DNA of 64,000 nt from Cryphonectria parasitica EP155 (lineage: Eukaryota > Ascomycota > Sordariomycetes > Diaporthales > Cryphonectriaceae), in the NCBI RefSeq assembly GCF_011745365.1, contig NW_024468913.1, positions 4,030,001 to 4,094,000 of the forward strand, written 5' to 3'. Position 1 is the first letter of the stretch. Each line of letters starts with the position of its first letter. Made by a program: the position numbers and the translations under genes. Below are positions 33,229 to 43,555 of this stretch, piece by piece. Below the pieces are notes generated by a model, which was not told the origin of the DNA, ran no database searches, and worked only from the letters and a program-made list of their open reading frames with translations.

Positions 33229-34476
33229 ATGACAAACACCACCACCACCGAGTCGGCGTCCAACAAGGCGCTGGAGGACTCTGGCTACAACACCAACACC
33301 GGTGGCCCTGTCGAGACGCACGTCTACGCCTCGAGCGGCGAGGAGGAGCACGAGGTCGCCCACGATGAGAACGAGGCCGTGGCAGAGGGTCTGAGCAAGA
33401 TCGAGGCCCGCAACGTCCGCTGGTACTCGTACTTCACCACCTGGGACTTCTGGCTCGTCGTCGCCCTGGGCCAGTTCCTCTGCGTGTGCAACACCGCCAC
33501 CAGCGTCTTCACCACCCTCCTTGCCGACTACGGCACCTCCGTCCCGGCCTTCCAGACCTTCTTCAACTACGTCCTGCTGAGCCTCGTCTACATCCCCTAC
33601 ATGTTCTACCGCTACGGCTGGCGCAAGGTCTTCCGCATCGTCTACAAGGACGGCTGGCGCTACTTCATCCTGTCCTTCCTTGACGTCGAGGGCAACTACT
33701 TCACCGTCCTCGCCTACCGCTACACCAACCTCCTCAGCGCCCAGCTGCTCAACTTCTGGTCCATCGTCTGTGTCGTCATCGTCTCTTTCCTGCTCCTCCG
33801 CGTCCGCTACCGGCCCTTCCAGATCCTCGGCATCCTCGTCGCCTGTGGCGGCATGGGCATGCTGCTCGGCTCTGACGCCATGACCAGCGGCACCGCCGGC
33901 GGCGCCCCGAACAAGGTCAAGGGCGACCTGTTTGGCCTCGCCGGCGCCACCTGCTACGGCCTCAGCAACGTCTTCGAGGAGTGGTACGTCTCGCGCCGCC
34001 CGCTCTACGAGGTCCTGTCCTTCATGGGCTTCATCGGCATGTTTGTCGGCGGCGCCACCGCCGCCATCTTTGACCGCTACACCTTCCAGCAGGCCACCTG
34101 GAACGGCCCCGTCATCGGCTACATCGTCGGCTACACCCTCGCCCTCTTTGTCTTTTACACTTTCGCCCCCTTCATCCTGCGCATGGGCTCCGCCGCCTTC
34201 TTCGACATCAGCCTGCTCACCGGCAACTTCTGGGGCATCATCATCGGCATCCACGTCTTTGGCTACACCGTGGCCACCCTGTACCCCATTGCCTTTGTCC
34301 TGATCATCCTGGGCCTTATCGTCTACTTCCTCGCTGGGAGCATGCTGGGTGACTCGAAGAAGCCGTGGCTGGGGGCCAACCAGGAGGCCGGCGTCGCGGG
34401 CTTTGGGACAGCTAAGCTTAAGGCTCTTAACGAGGCGAGGAAGCAGGGCATGATTGCTCGGGAACAGGCTGTGTAA
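33229..34476 (+). CDS. SLC35F-type membrane transporter (DMT superfamily)
   Basis: A single exon gives 415 residues from ATG 33229 (CAAAGATGAC context). A hydrophilic N-tail of about 65 residues is followed by roughly ten membrane helices, starting at DFWLVVALGQFLCVCNTATS and ending near IAFVLIILGLIVYFLAGSM. Short loops carry family features such as FFNYVLLSLVY, DVEGNYFTVLAYRYTNLLSA and QLLNFWSIV, typical of the SLC35F1/F2/F6 (formerly DUF914) group in the drug/metabolite transporter superfamily. Yeast and animal relatives are poorly characterised; some move vitamins, nucleotide sugars or drugs. The C-terminal tail of about 45 residues is cytosolic-looking. Codon usage is strongly C-ending and the antisense strand is open throughout, a side effect of that bias. 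The substrate is unknown. Confidence 0.9.
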   Translation: MTNTTTTESASNKALEDSGYNTNTGGPVETHVYASSGEEEHEVAHDENEAVAEGLSKIEARNVRWYSYFTTWDFWLVVALGQFLCVCNTATSVFTTLLADYGTSVPAFQTFFNYVLLSLVYIPYMFYRYGWRKVFRIVYKDGWRYFILSFLDVEGNYFTVLAYRYTNLLSAQLLNFWSIVCVVIVSFLLLRVRYRPFQILGILVACGGMGMLLGSDAMTSGTAGGAPNKVKGDLFGLAGATCYGLSNVFEEWYVSRRPLYEVLSFMGFIGMFVGGATAAIFDRYTFQQATWNGPVIGYIVGYTLALFVFYTFAPFILRMGSAAFFDISLLTGNFWGIIIGIHVFGYTVATLYPIAFVLIILGLIVYFLAGSMLGDSKKPWLGANQEAGVAGFGTAKLKALNEARKQGMIAREQAV

Positions 34477-34864
34477 GAGATGTGTGTGTGTGTGTGTGTG
34501 TAGAGGTGTGTGAGAAAGGCGGGGGGGGGGGGCAATGTTTCTGGGGGTGTTCTGAACCTGATTTGTGAAAGGAGCACATGGGAGCAGCATGGGATATGAA
34601 GTGGTTATAAATGAGGATGTAATGTCTCATTTTCTTTCTCTTGTACGGCGTGATTTGGTGTGGTCTTTCACGGTGTCTGGAAATACTTGATATACCCTCG
34701 TTTAGAGAATCATTATAACTCTCGCCCTGCAAGTGTGTTTGAAATTATGACACATAAGATGTCCTATGGTCCTCAGAAAGCTCGCTCTTATTGTTCTCTC
34801 TACTCGATAGAGGTAGGGTGCAAATAAATTGCCTCAACCATCATCATAATTTCACGAGTATACT

Positions 34865-34897
34865 TTTCTTCTTCTTCTTCTTCTTCTTCTTCTTCTT
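34865..34897. repeat. (TTC)n microsatellite
   Basis: About 11 TTC triplets in intergenic DNA, followed by a further T/C-rich stretch. Confidence 0.95.
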
Positions 34898-37161
34898 TTC
34901 CTTTTTTTTCTCTTTCCTTTTTGCATGCACTCAAGAGTTACCAAACTTACATCAATCAACTGTCGTCCAGAGCTATTTCCTGTCAAGTTAAAAAAAAAAA
35001 AAAAAGCATGACGGATCGACAAGACGGTCTTTCTTCCCTCCTGCTCTGACCTCGTCGCTTAGCCTCACGATGCTAACAGAATCTAGGCCTTCCCAGTCTA
35101 GAAAAGTGCAAGACGGCTGGAGCGGCCGCTTCCACGCCTCTCTGTGTGGCGTTCTCGAGTGGCTACACGCTACGTGACTGCTGAAGAAATGGGAGAGTCA
35201 CAGAGACGAATGGATGGATGGATGGAAAGCCGCCTGAGCAGCCATCAAGCCTCGCCCCCGCCTCCGCCGACCACACCAGACCACACCACCATTACGGAGC
35301 GGGGCGGCGGGGTTGCACTCTTCCTCTGGCGGGCTGTGGTCCCAAGGCGAATGGGGGGGAGGGGGAAAAGAGAGAGCTGCGCGACCTAGCTTTTTCGGCT
35401 CTGTAGTGTGGGCTCGCCTGCATTTTCCGGGTCCTTGGGGAATAATGGTGTGGGGGTCTGTGGTCTGTCTCGCCAAAATCCTCGACTTGCCGGACCGACT
35501 CGTTCTGCAGCTAAAATGTGGGCGACCAGTGAGGAAGAAGTGTGCTGTGGAGGAGGAGGGGGAGGGAAGATTTTGTGTAAAAGTATGTGTGTGTGTGTGT
35601 GTGTGTGACTGTATGCAGGACGTTATGGTCGCATGATGCGGGGAAGAGAGATGGAGAGAGGGAGAGACAGACAAAAGTAGACATGTACATGCGCTGGAAA
35701 GTTCTTGGGGTTTTGCTGTGATCGAGGGGGAACCGAATACAACGCCACAACGTTCCTAGCGAAGTAGAGAGGGTTGCACGCTTGCAGTTGTCCAGGCCCG
35801 GGCCCGGGTCACCAGGCTTCTCTATCTTTTCTCTCGGCGCTATGGTTGCATACGCCGATGTTCCCTTCGACCTGCTGAGTGATGAGGAGCCGGTCGTCGC
35901 TCATCAGGACAAGCCGAGCCGGGCATCCGTGGACCACCGCCATAGGCGTGTGCTCTTTGTCATAGTAGATTACCCGAGGGCGAGCTGCCCCATCATGATG
36001 ACGACGATAGAGAGTCGGGGCCTTTCCCGATTCCCTGGCCAGCAATGCAGTCACGGCTGACAGGCCCGCGACGTGGCCCTCCCTTGCAGCGGAAGCCTCC
36101 CGTGCTAAGGCATGGAAGCAAGCTTCCAGAAGACCACTGCAACACCCAAATTGGTGTGGTGGGACTGGATGCGACCTGCAGCGAACCTGAAGACGGGTTG
36201 GCGGGATCATAGGATCGAGTCTCTCTTGGGAGGTTCGGTCTTCAACTTTGGGGTCCTTGTTCGATGGTAGGCCGCCGAGAGTGGAAGCTGGCTAGATTTG
36301 ATCGAGTAACTTAATAATAGCTTGAGTAGAAATAGGGAGTCGTCGTGTTCACCACGACGACTTCTTACGTGGAAGCTCGTCGCATCGAGGTTTCAACCCA
36401 TGCCGTCGTCGTCCCAGAGCGGGCGGCAGACCCAGACAACAGGGCATGCCCTCCTCAGCCACCTGCAGCGACCTGCAGCTAAGGTGTACGACAGCCTCGT
36501 GGTAATATGCATGTGTCGTATGATGGCCTCAGGAAGTAGCAAAGAAGAAAAAAGAAAGAATGGATATAGATAAATTACGAACGGTGGGCCTGGCCCTTCC
36601 CGCGGGAGGGCAGACCATGTCTGTTGCCAGTGGGGGGGGGGGGAAGGGGGACAGCGGGGGTCGAGGGACTGGACGGATGAATAGGAAGGAAATCGAACGG
36701 GATATCGATATTGATATTTGGTGCGTCGCCTGGATTTGGCTGTTTGCTGAGGAGGGGACGGCATCTCGATCTTGTCTGACGCCGTTGGGAGGGGTCTGTA
36801 ATTTCCACGATCCCGTGTCTCGTTCTCGACAGGTTACCCAGATGGTACGAAATGATGCTGTCCTCCGATGCAGGTGACAGGAGGATATCATTCATCATCG
36901 ACACCTCTCTCACACGAGATTGGTAACTAGACCGAGATATCTTTGTCTGGCGGTGATGTGATGGAGTAATGGAAGTGTGCACGCAGCTAACTGGGAGAGA
37001 TTAGCAGAGGACGGGGGCGGGTCCTAGGCGCCGTTTACTGAACCTTGACCCCTGGCCCCCTGGCCCTGGCCCTGGCCTGATCTTCTGACCCCTTCACCCC
37101 TCTAGAGCCCGGGCCCCTGGCAAGTTTCCCCCACACGTTATCATACTATATAATACTAGCT

Positions 37162-37177
37162 AGTACTACGTAGTACT
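37162..37177. repeat. Perfect 16-nt palindrome
   Basis: AGTACTACGTAGTACT is identical to its reverse complement. It sits among further TACTA/TAGTA words (37140-37380) and belongs to the dispersed inverted-repeat family described in the findings. Confidence 0.9.
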
Positions 37178-39187
37178 GTGACACTATGTATGGCCTAGAG
37201 CTAAGTAAGTACTTACCTGGCTGGACCCTTCTCCAGGGGTCCTTTGTGCCGTCCTCACGGTCTGTACCAGCGTATCGAACTATCACCATAGCGCACTATA
37301 GTACCACCATAAGTGCTGTAAGTAGTGGCCGTTTTGGAACGTTGTTGAGCTTCTACTATAGTACATACCGAGTGATTGTAACACTACTAAGAATTTCAGC
37401 GGGATAGAATTTCGATAATGTACCAGTAAGGAGTCTGTTGACATTCCATCTTAATTTGTTGATCCCATTGCTTCAAATTTTTTTCATCTTGTTACTTCCG
37501 TGTAGTTTCTGCTTATTTCAGTTTCCCATTCCACATCAAGGCCACATCCACTTTTACCTCGGGCCACCAACTGTCCTGCCAGGCCCTGCAAAGTCCAACC
37601 GTTGTACCTCTTGATTGACTCCCGCATGCTACGTCTACCTGCTGTAATCTGTTACTTAGCCTTCTAAACTTTCCTCCTTCCCCTCTTCTAGCTTCCTCAT
37701 TGGGGTTCCTACTTTTGGTGGTGGTTGTAAAGAAAAAGAAAAAAAAAAAAGGAAGGAAAGAAAAAGAGAAGAATGAGAGAGGGAGAGACAGAAAAGGAGC
37801 CACATAATCAATCGCCAGGAGGCCAATCCTTTTATCGACCTACCATTTTTTTTTGTTTTTTGTTTCGTTTCCCTGATAGAACCCAGCCAGAACGAAGGAA
37901 GTGGTAGCCCATGACACGCGACAGAAAGAAGAGAGAGCCGCTGACGGGGAGAATCAGGGCCCTGGAAGTAGGGAAGCTAACAAGTAACTAGCCAGGCCAA
38001 CCATTTCAATCTTCCATCTGAGATCTCACGGCTCCTTCGTCACCAAAGCAAAGTCCATGTCAGCGCTTGTAACAGCCTCGGGAAATCCTACGCCGTGCCA
38101 AGTGCCAGTGTCCACCCCTTTTCCGGTCCGCTGCGACTTCTTCCAGCCCATCCGCCCACCTTTCCTTTCTTTGCTGCACCCGCTGTGGGCCCCCTTTCGA
38201 ACCTTTTGATCCCTCTAACTCTCTCTGATTTGCCCCGACCCGACCCGAACTCACCTCGACCTGATTCGACTTGACATTGGATTTTCCTGTCTATCCTGTC
38301 CTGTCCTGTCAACTTTCCCCCCGACTTGACCTGGACCTCTGCCTGTCCTGTCGTGTCGTGCCAGCCTCCCTCCCCTCTTCGACAATCCACCATCGTCGAC
38401 AACACCTCTTCTCTGCGCCTGCCACCCCCCCTGCAGGACTATTGTGTGAGGCCTCGAGAGCCCACACTATACAGCAGCCTTTTTACTATATACATACAGA
38501 GAGACAAGAGGACAGGGCCCTCGAGCAGGTTGGGATACGATTTTGGTCTTTTGGTCTGGGTACACTCTGTAAGTCCCCAGCTGTCTTGTCATGCGCAGAG
38601 CACTGCCCTTCCCTGCCCTGCCCTGCGATGCAATGCGCTGCAGCGAGCCTTGTGTTGAGCTGCAGCTCTCCACTGCCCAAAAACCCAATGCGCGATAAAA
38701 TTTGTTGCTGCATGCCTGTTCCCCAGCTGTCGTCTACGCCACAGCACCCAAGTTGGGCCCTCATCTGCCATGCCAGCACTGAGGCCAGTGTTGTCAATTC
38801 CAATGCGAATCAGGTGTGCACTATGACCAGAGGTTGAAGATTGTTTGGCTATGACAAGTGGTGATACAGGTGAAGACGATGATGCTGCGACTCGGGCCTT
38901 TTGCCATGATAATTTTGTCTTTCTGTTTCCTTGCTTACCTCTTACTTTTTCCTGTCTACGATTCTATCCCCCTCTCCTCCTTCCTGTTCCTTCCCTTTCC
39001 TTTTCTCCCCTTCTCTTATTCTCATCACCTTTTCTCTACTTCTGACTTGCGCGGTTGTGCTGACAAATATACTTTGGTCTTTCGCAGTACTTCTGGGTTC
39101 CCCAAGCCAAAACGAATTCTCGCTGTCCTCTTACCGGGATACGCCGTTGCTTATACTTCTCGCGGACAATTGTTATAACCTGCCGTT

Positions 39188-41175
39188 ATGTCCTACTACG
39201 GCGACTCGCAGTGGCCCGCCGGCACCCAACCCGCCGGCGCTTGGGACCACCAGACACCCCCGACACGATCTGGTTTGCCTCCCAACAACGCCTCCACAGA
39301 TCCGACCCGGACATATATTGACAAGCCCGACCCAGGCGCGAGCTCCGCTATACCGCGAGAGGAAACTTCTGCCTTCTGGTATCAGTTCGAGGGTACGTCT
39401 TGGCCCGGGCCCCGTTGGCCTTTTACCTCACCATCGCTGTCGTCCCTGGTACAACAACATGTTCGCTCTCAGCGTTGATGTTAAGAACCTTGGGGGGGGG
39501 GGGGCGAGGGGACAGTCTCCCTCGAGCGGTGGTGGAGACGACAACAGTAGAGACTGGAGCTGACGTTGAGTGTGCAGAGGTGGAACGAGCCATCGAGAAC
39601 CTGGTCAAGAGCGGCAAGATGTTTGGTGTGCCTGGGGCTAGACGTGAGTTCCAACAACCTTTCCCTCCCGGTCCTGCCAGGTCCCGTCCCAACTTTGGTG
39701 AGTATACAACACTTGTCCAAGTGCTGCTGGCTGGGTCTCGTACCACCAGTGCCCCCCCAGCTGACCTCTTGTTCCCTCACGTCTTGTAGACCCTCGCAAC
39801 TCTGGCGGCCCCCAGCGACCACACTCGGTCGAGTTCGACGGCCGGCCCGGACACCCCTCGTCCAACCTCCAGAATTTCTACGCCTCCCAGCGACACCAGT
39901 CTTCGCGCGGCTCCAACGAGGCGGAACAGATGATGCAGCACAAGAGGAGGATGGCAGCTCAGCGGGAGCGGGAGCTGCGCAATTACCACCAGGAGCAGCA
40001 ATTCAACCGAAGTAGGCCGCCCTCATCTGTATAGCATCTTGAAAATCAGCAGAGCAGCAGCAGCATTCCTGTCGCAATTATGAGAAAGAAAAGACACAAA
40101 AGAAAAAGAAAAAGAAACACAAAAAGACCACAAGAGCAACGCGCGTTCCCTTCCTACCCCCCAAAAAGGGAAGAAGGGCCAACAAGCAAAAAGAACAAGA
40201 GCCCTTTCTCTCCCTCTGATGTGTGGTTGTTTGTTTGCTGTCCTTCTTTACCCAAATCTCCATCCCATCATCGCCTCAAGTGCGGCCTGTCAAATCTGGA
40301 GCCCGATTCTCTCTCCCCTGCGAATAGACATCTCCCTTGCCACCAACAAGTACTGTACTGGATGAACGCAGCGGGCTGACTTGTCGCTTTGAATAGCTGC
40401 CTTTGCCGACTTGAACGTCGGGGCCGCCGGCGGACCCGGTACTGGGCCCGGTCCTGCTACTGCCGCTGCCGCCAGTATCAATTCTGCCAATCCCGTCCGG
40501 CCTGATCGAAACCTTAGCCCCGGCAACCTGTCTGAGGAAGCCCGCCGTGAGCTGATTGCTCGCCAGCGGAGCGCCCTGTACGGAGAGGGTCCCTTTGCCG
40601 ACACAGGTGGCTACATCGACGAGACGGGCGCGCCGCGACAGGGTCTGCCCGCCACTCACCATGGCGGTTCCGCCAGCCTGCGAGGCCCCTCGCCCCTGGC
40701 CTACGAATACAGCCGCAACGCGCCAGCCCATCCTGATGTCGGCGCCCAGTCTTCTGCCGACCCGGCCTCGGGCGGCGCCCAGCAGCCCTCGCGGACGAGC
40801 AGCAATGCCAGCCCGCAGTCTAACCCAGGCCCCAAGGGCCCGCTGGAGCAGACGACTCGCACCAGCAACTCATCGCCCGGCGGCGGATCTCCTCAGAATG
40901 CGAAGCCTCCTGCTGGCAAGACTGTGGCGCCTATCGGCACCCGACCCTCTGGGCCCTCTTCGAACCAGGGCCCTGCCAAACAGTCGGCCTCGTCCCCGCT
41001 GACTCACGGCTTCAGCGCTCCTGGAGCCAACGAGGCGGCTGGTAACAGCACCTCGACCGGCCCGGTCAACACGTCGTCCACGACCACGTCAGGTGAGGGC
41101 TCCACGCCGCTGGGCAACTGGGGCCAGAGGGGCGGTCCCTGGGGTCCCAAGACGCAGACAAGTGTCTGGGGTTAG
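39188..41175 (+). CDS. Conserved fungal protein of unknown function, 441 aa, four exons
   Basis: Exons 39188-39392, 39578-39697, 39790-40011 and 40397-41175 keep phase at every join. The start MSYYGDSQWPAG leads into a Pro/Thr-rich segment. Then comes a short helical motif (EVERAIENLVKSGKMFG, about 69-85) and a basic coiled-coil-like block with NFYASQRHQSSRGSNEAEQ, then HKRRMAAQRERELRNYHQEQ (about 145-180). The motif SEEARRELIARQRSALYGE lies near 213-231. The C-terminal half is Ser/Gly/Pro-rich and disordered, ending in QTSVWG. I recall this combination from uncharacterised proteins conserved in Sordariomycetes; no function is known to me. Intron 3 (385 nt, donor GTAGGC) is long and its donor weak, so that junction is the least sure. 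Intron 1 carries a G13 run. Confidence 0.8.
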
Positions 41176-42132
41176 AAACCCATTGGGCATGCGTGGGCGT
41201 CGCCTTCTCGTGTCCGAGAGCTGGCTCAGGAAGGAGGCACAGCGGTACTGCTTGGAGCAGGAGCAGGAGCAAGAGGAGGAGGAGAAGAAGAAGAAGAAGA
41301 AGGAGAAAGGGAAGGCGCCCACTGGACGGAGTCTTGAGAAAAAGTATGACGATCTTGTATTGCGCATGCATTGATCTGGAGAATGGTGTGGGATACGACC
41401 AGGTGTTATCTGCTTTTGTGCTTCTTGGTGGTCGGCATCTGCGGCACGGCGTCCCAGACACAATACCCGCTGCATGGGCATCGGCGCAAGGCCTTTGATA
41501 TCTGGCTGTGATTGGGAGGGTTTGTTTCTTAACGGGAAAAGAGAAGGGGAAGGGGTTATATCCTGACGAGTCCTGGGGTTTGGGTTTGGGATTCTTTTTT
41601 ATCTGTTGTTAAGCTTCTGGAGAGCGCAAAAAGGTGGGAGCAAGGGAGACTCGAGTCGGGCGCCAGGTCATGTCAATGTGGGGAATTCTGTCTTCTCCTG
41701 TCTGGTCTGGAGAAACGTTGGGCGGAGTTCAACTTGTCTTTTTATCATTTGTTATTTGGTGGTCTGTTACGGGGGTTTTGTGTTGTTTCTTTGGACCCAT
41801 GCCTAATATCTTTTTTTTTTTTTGTTTCCTTTTTGTTTTTCCTCTTGTCGGCTGGTGGGCTGTTGGAGTTCTTTTTTCCCCCCTTCTTTCCATCTTGCTT
41901 CATTCCTCTTTTAATATCGCTTCCTTTTCCTCTCTCTCTCTCTCTCTCTCCATCTCTCTCACTGTTGGGGCTCGGGTCAGTGGCGTTGAGATGATATGAG
42001 TTCGCAATGTTGACGGCGGTATCGGGAAGGGAAGGGTTTTGAGTCGACGGTCAAAAATACCCGGCATGGGGGCGCGTAGGCACTCACTGACTTTGCCTGG
42101 ACTTCGTTATCGCATCAACTTTCACACATGGA

Positions 42133-42135
42133 GTA

Positions 42136-42171
<36 letters not shown>

Positions 42172-42172
42172 C
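42133..42172. repeat. (AT)n microsatellite
   Basis: About 40 bp of alternating AT with one AC interruption (ATACAT), itself largely self-complementary. Confidence 0.95.
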
Positions 42173-42222
42173 CACCCCGCCCCCTTTTCCTCACACACAC
42201 ACACGGTACACACACACATTCC

Positions 42223-42247
42223 AAAAAAAAAAAAAAAAAAAAAAAAA
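42223..42247. repeat. A25 homopolymer
   Basis: Twenty-five consecutive A residues follow a CA-rich patch in the 3' intergenic region of the AhpC/TSA-like gene. Confidence 0.95.
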
Positions 42248-42521
42248 GACAAGGGTGACATTCACACGTCCGTTTCGAACATACCGCAGGGCAGGGTTGG
42301 TTTGCTCTTCTACTTGAAACGGCCAAAGAACGCAAAAAATCTGGAAAATAAAATATTGATTTTTTCCCTGGGTGTAATAACTGATAATTGTCCACATGAG
42401 GGCTCACAACTGTTGAGGTAGGCAGTTCTGAAAGGGAGAGATGGATGGTCCTTTGTCGCAGCAGCAGCGCTTTTCTTTGCATATGCTCACATATATTCTC
42501 ACCCACGACTTGTCTCGATTC

Positions 42522-43106
42522 TCAACCAACCAGCGCTTTGAAGCCAGCCTCCAAGTCCATCAAATCATCCGCACTCCTCGCCTTGCCACCCCATACCACA
42601 ACCCCTCTCTCGTCCACAGCAAAAGCCCCTCCCTGCTGCCACTTATTCCCCATGCCAGGAACACCGTCCCCGCCGTCCTCCCCCGTCAAGTTCGCGGCCG
42701 CCCTCCTCCCCACAGAAGCCGCCACCTTGGCGCCCAGCCAGCCCTTTTCCCGCCAGGCCGCCGCCTGGGTGGCCGGGTTGAAGTAGTACCAGACGGTCGA
42801 GACGCCGAGCCCCCACGCGGCGTAGATGGCGCGGTCCTCGTCGATGAGCACCTGGACCTTCCAGGGCCCGCCGATGAGGTCGAGCCATTTCTTGGTGGCG
42901 GCCGGGGAGGCGTGGGAGATGGCTATGCAGGTGATGTTGCTGTTGGAGAGCTTGTTGGAGAGCTCGCGGAGGGATAGGAAGGTATTTTGGGCGACTTTTT
43001 TTTTTTTTTTTTTTTTTTGGTGGCATGAGTTAGTTATGGGAATCGATCACTCTTTTTTTTTCTTCTCTTTCTTTCTTGAATGAAATATTGATGTTTGGAA
43101 AAGAGA

Positions 43107-43142
<36 letters not shown>

Positions 43143-43555
43143 AGGAAGTATAGTTCCATCTTACAGGCACATCCTACACATCGCAGAAACACAACCACCA
43201 CCTTCCTCCCCCTCCCAACCACCAGCTTCCCATCTTGATCCGCCGGCGCCACGTCGCCCACCCTGGGAGGTTCCGCAGCGACAGGAACGGGAGGCGGCGC
43301 GGGCGAGAGCCAAGGCTGCACCGTCATGGGGAGGCTCTTTGCCGTCATCCACTTGGGCCATGACTTCTGCTCCTCTCCGCCTGCCTCTCCTCCTGCTGCT
43401 GCCTCGTCTCCATCTATCGTGTTGCTGCGGGTGCCCCGTTTCGAAGCTCGTCGTGGTGGTGTGGTGTCGGCGGCGGCGGGCGATGTGAAGTTGAGGGCGT
43501 CCTTGGGGATGCCCAGTTTCTTCATGGCGATCTTGGTTCCGAGGCTGGAGAACAT
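42522..43555 (-). CDS. AhpC/TSA-like thioredoxin-fold protein, 287 aa
   Basis: Exon 1 (43555-43165) and exon 2 (42994-42522) are separated by a 170-nt intron. The N-terminal 100 residues are low-complexity and basic/Pro-rich. The fold starts near residue 105 with GKLVVGRGRKVVVVFLRC and runs through CVGCAFAQNTFLSLRE, where Cys-Val-Gly-Cys is the likely redox site. Then follow ITCIAISHASPAATKKWLD, VLIDEDRAIYAAWGLGVSTV and a closing GNKWQQGGAFAVDERGVVVW. This matches the PRXL2-like AhpC/TSA group, putative peroxide- or thiol-reducing proteins; activity in fungi is mostly untested. The join T|TC restoring Cys-Ala-Phe-Ala-Gln is supported by my memory of the family. The acceptor is unusual: 23 A residues stand directly before AG, with the CTAAC branch site about 35 nt upstream. 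Confidence 0.85.
42995..43164 (-). other. Intron with poly-A at its acceptor and CT microsatellite
   Basis: In transcript sense it reads GTAAGA, a (CT)n run (43138-43110), a CTAAC branch site (about 43033-43029), then 23 consecutive A residues (43018-42996) and the acceptor G at 42995. The normal pyrimidine tract before the acceptor is replaced by pure A. The phase and the restored family motif support this splice. Confidence 0.75.

Larger units (their letters stand above)
34477..39187. other. 4.7-kb gene-poor block
   Basis: No conserved coding sequence is visible on either strand. It has G runs (34521-34532, 36632-36643), a (TTC)n tract (34865-34897) and a perfect 16-nt palindrome at 37162-37177. 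A TACTATAGTA palindrome lies at 37354-37363. From about 38090 to 39187 the + strand is pyrimidine-rich with repeated CCTGTC and CGACTTGAC words, as in promoter and long leader of the gene at 39188. A short frame near 35850-36200 has no recognisable match. Confidence 0.6.
41176..42521. other. Spacer between convergent genes
   Basis: This is the 3' flank of the four-exon gene (+) and of the AhpC/TSA-like gene (-). It holds a GAA/AAG patch near 41268-41305, a (TC)n run at 41932-41950, an (AT)n run at 42133-42172 and an A25 tract at 42223-42247. No coding sequence is seen. Confidence 0.7.

Noticed and set aside
28080..34476. Monooxygenase plus transporter considered as a metabolite gene cluster
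   Set aside because: No polyketide synthase, peptide synthetase, terpene cyclase or pathway regulator is nearby, and the intervening gene is a LysM protein.
33181..34590. 469-codon open frame antisense to the SLC35F gene
   Set aside because: It mirrors the transporter exon. It is rich in Ala, Asp, Glu, Gly and Val because the sense codons end in C, and it shows no domain.
35809..36210. 133-codon minus-strand open frame
   Set aside because: One part looks faintly protein-like, but it has no plausible start context, no splice partner and no recognised homology; left unannotated.
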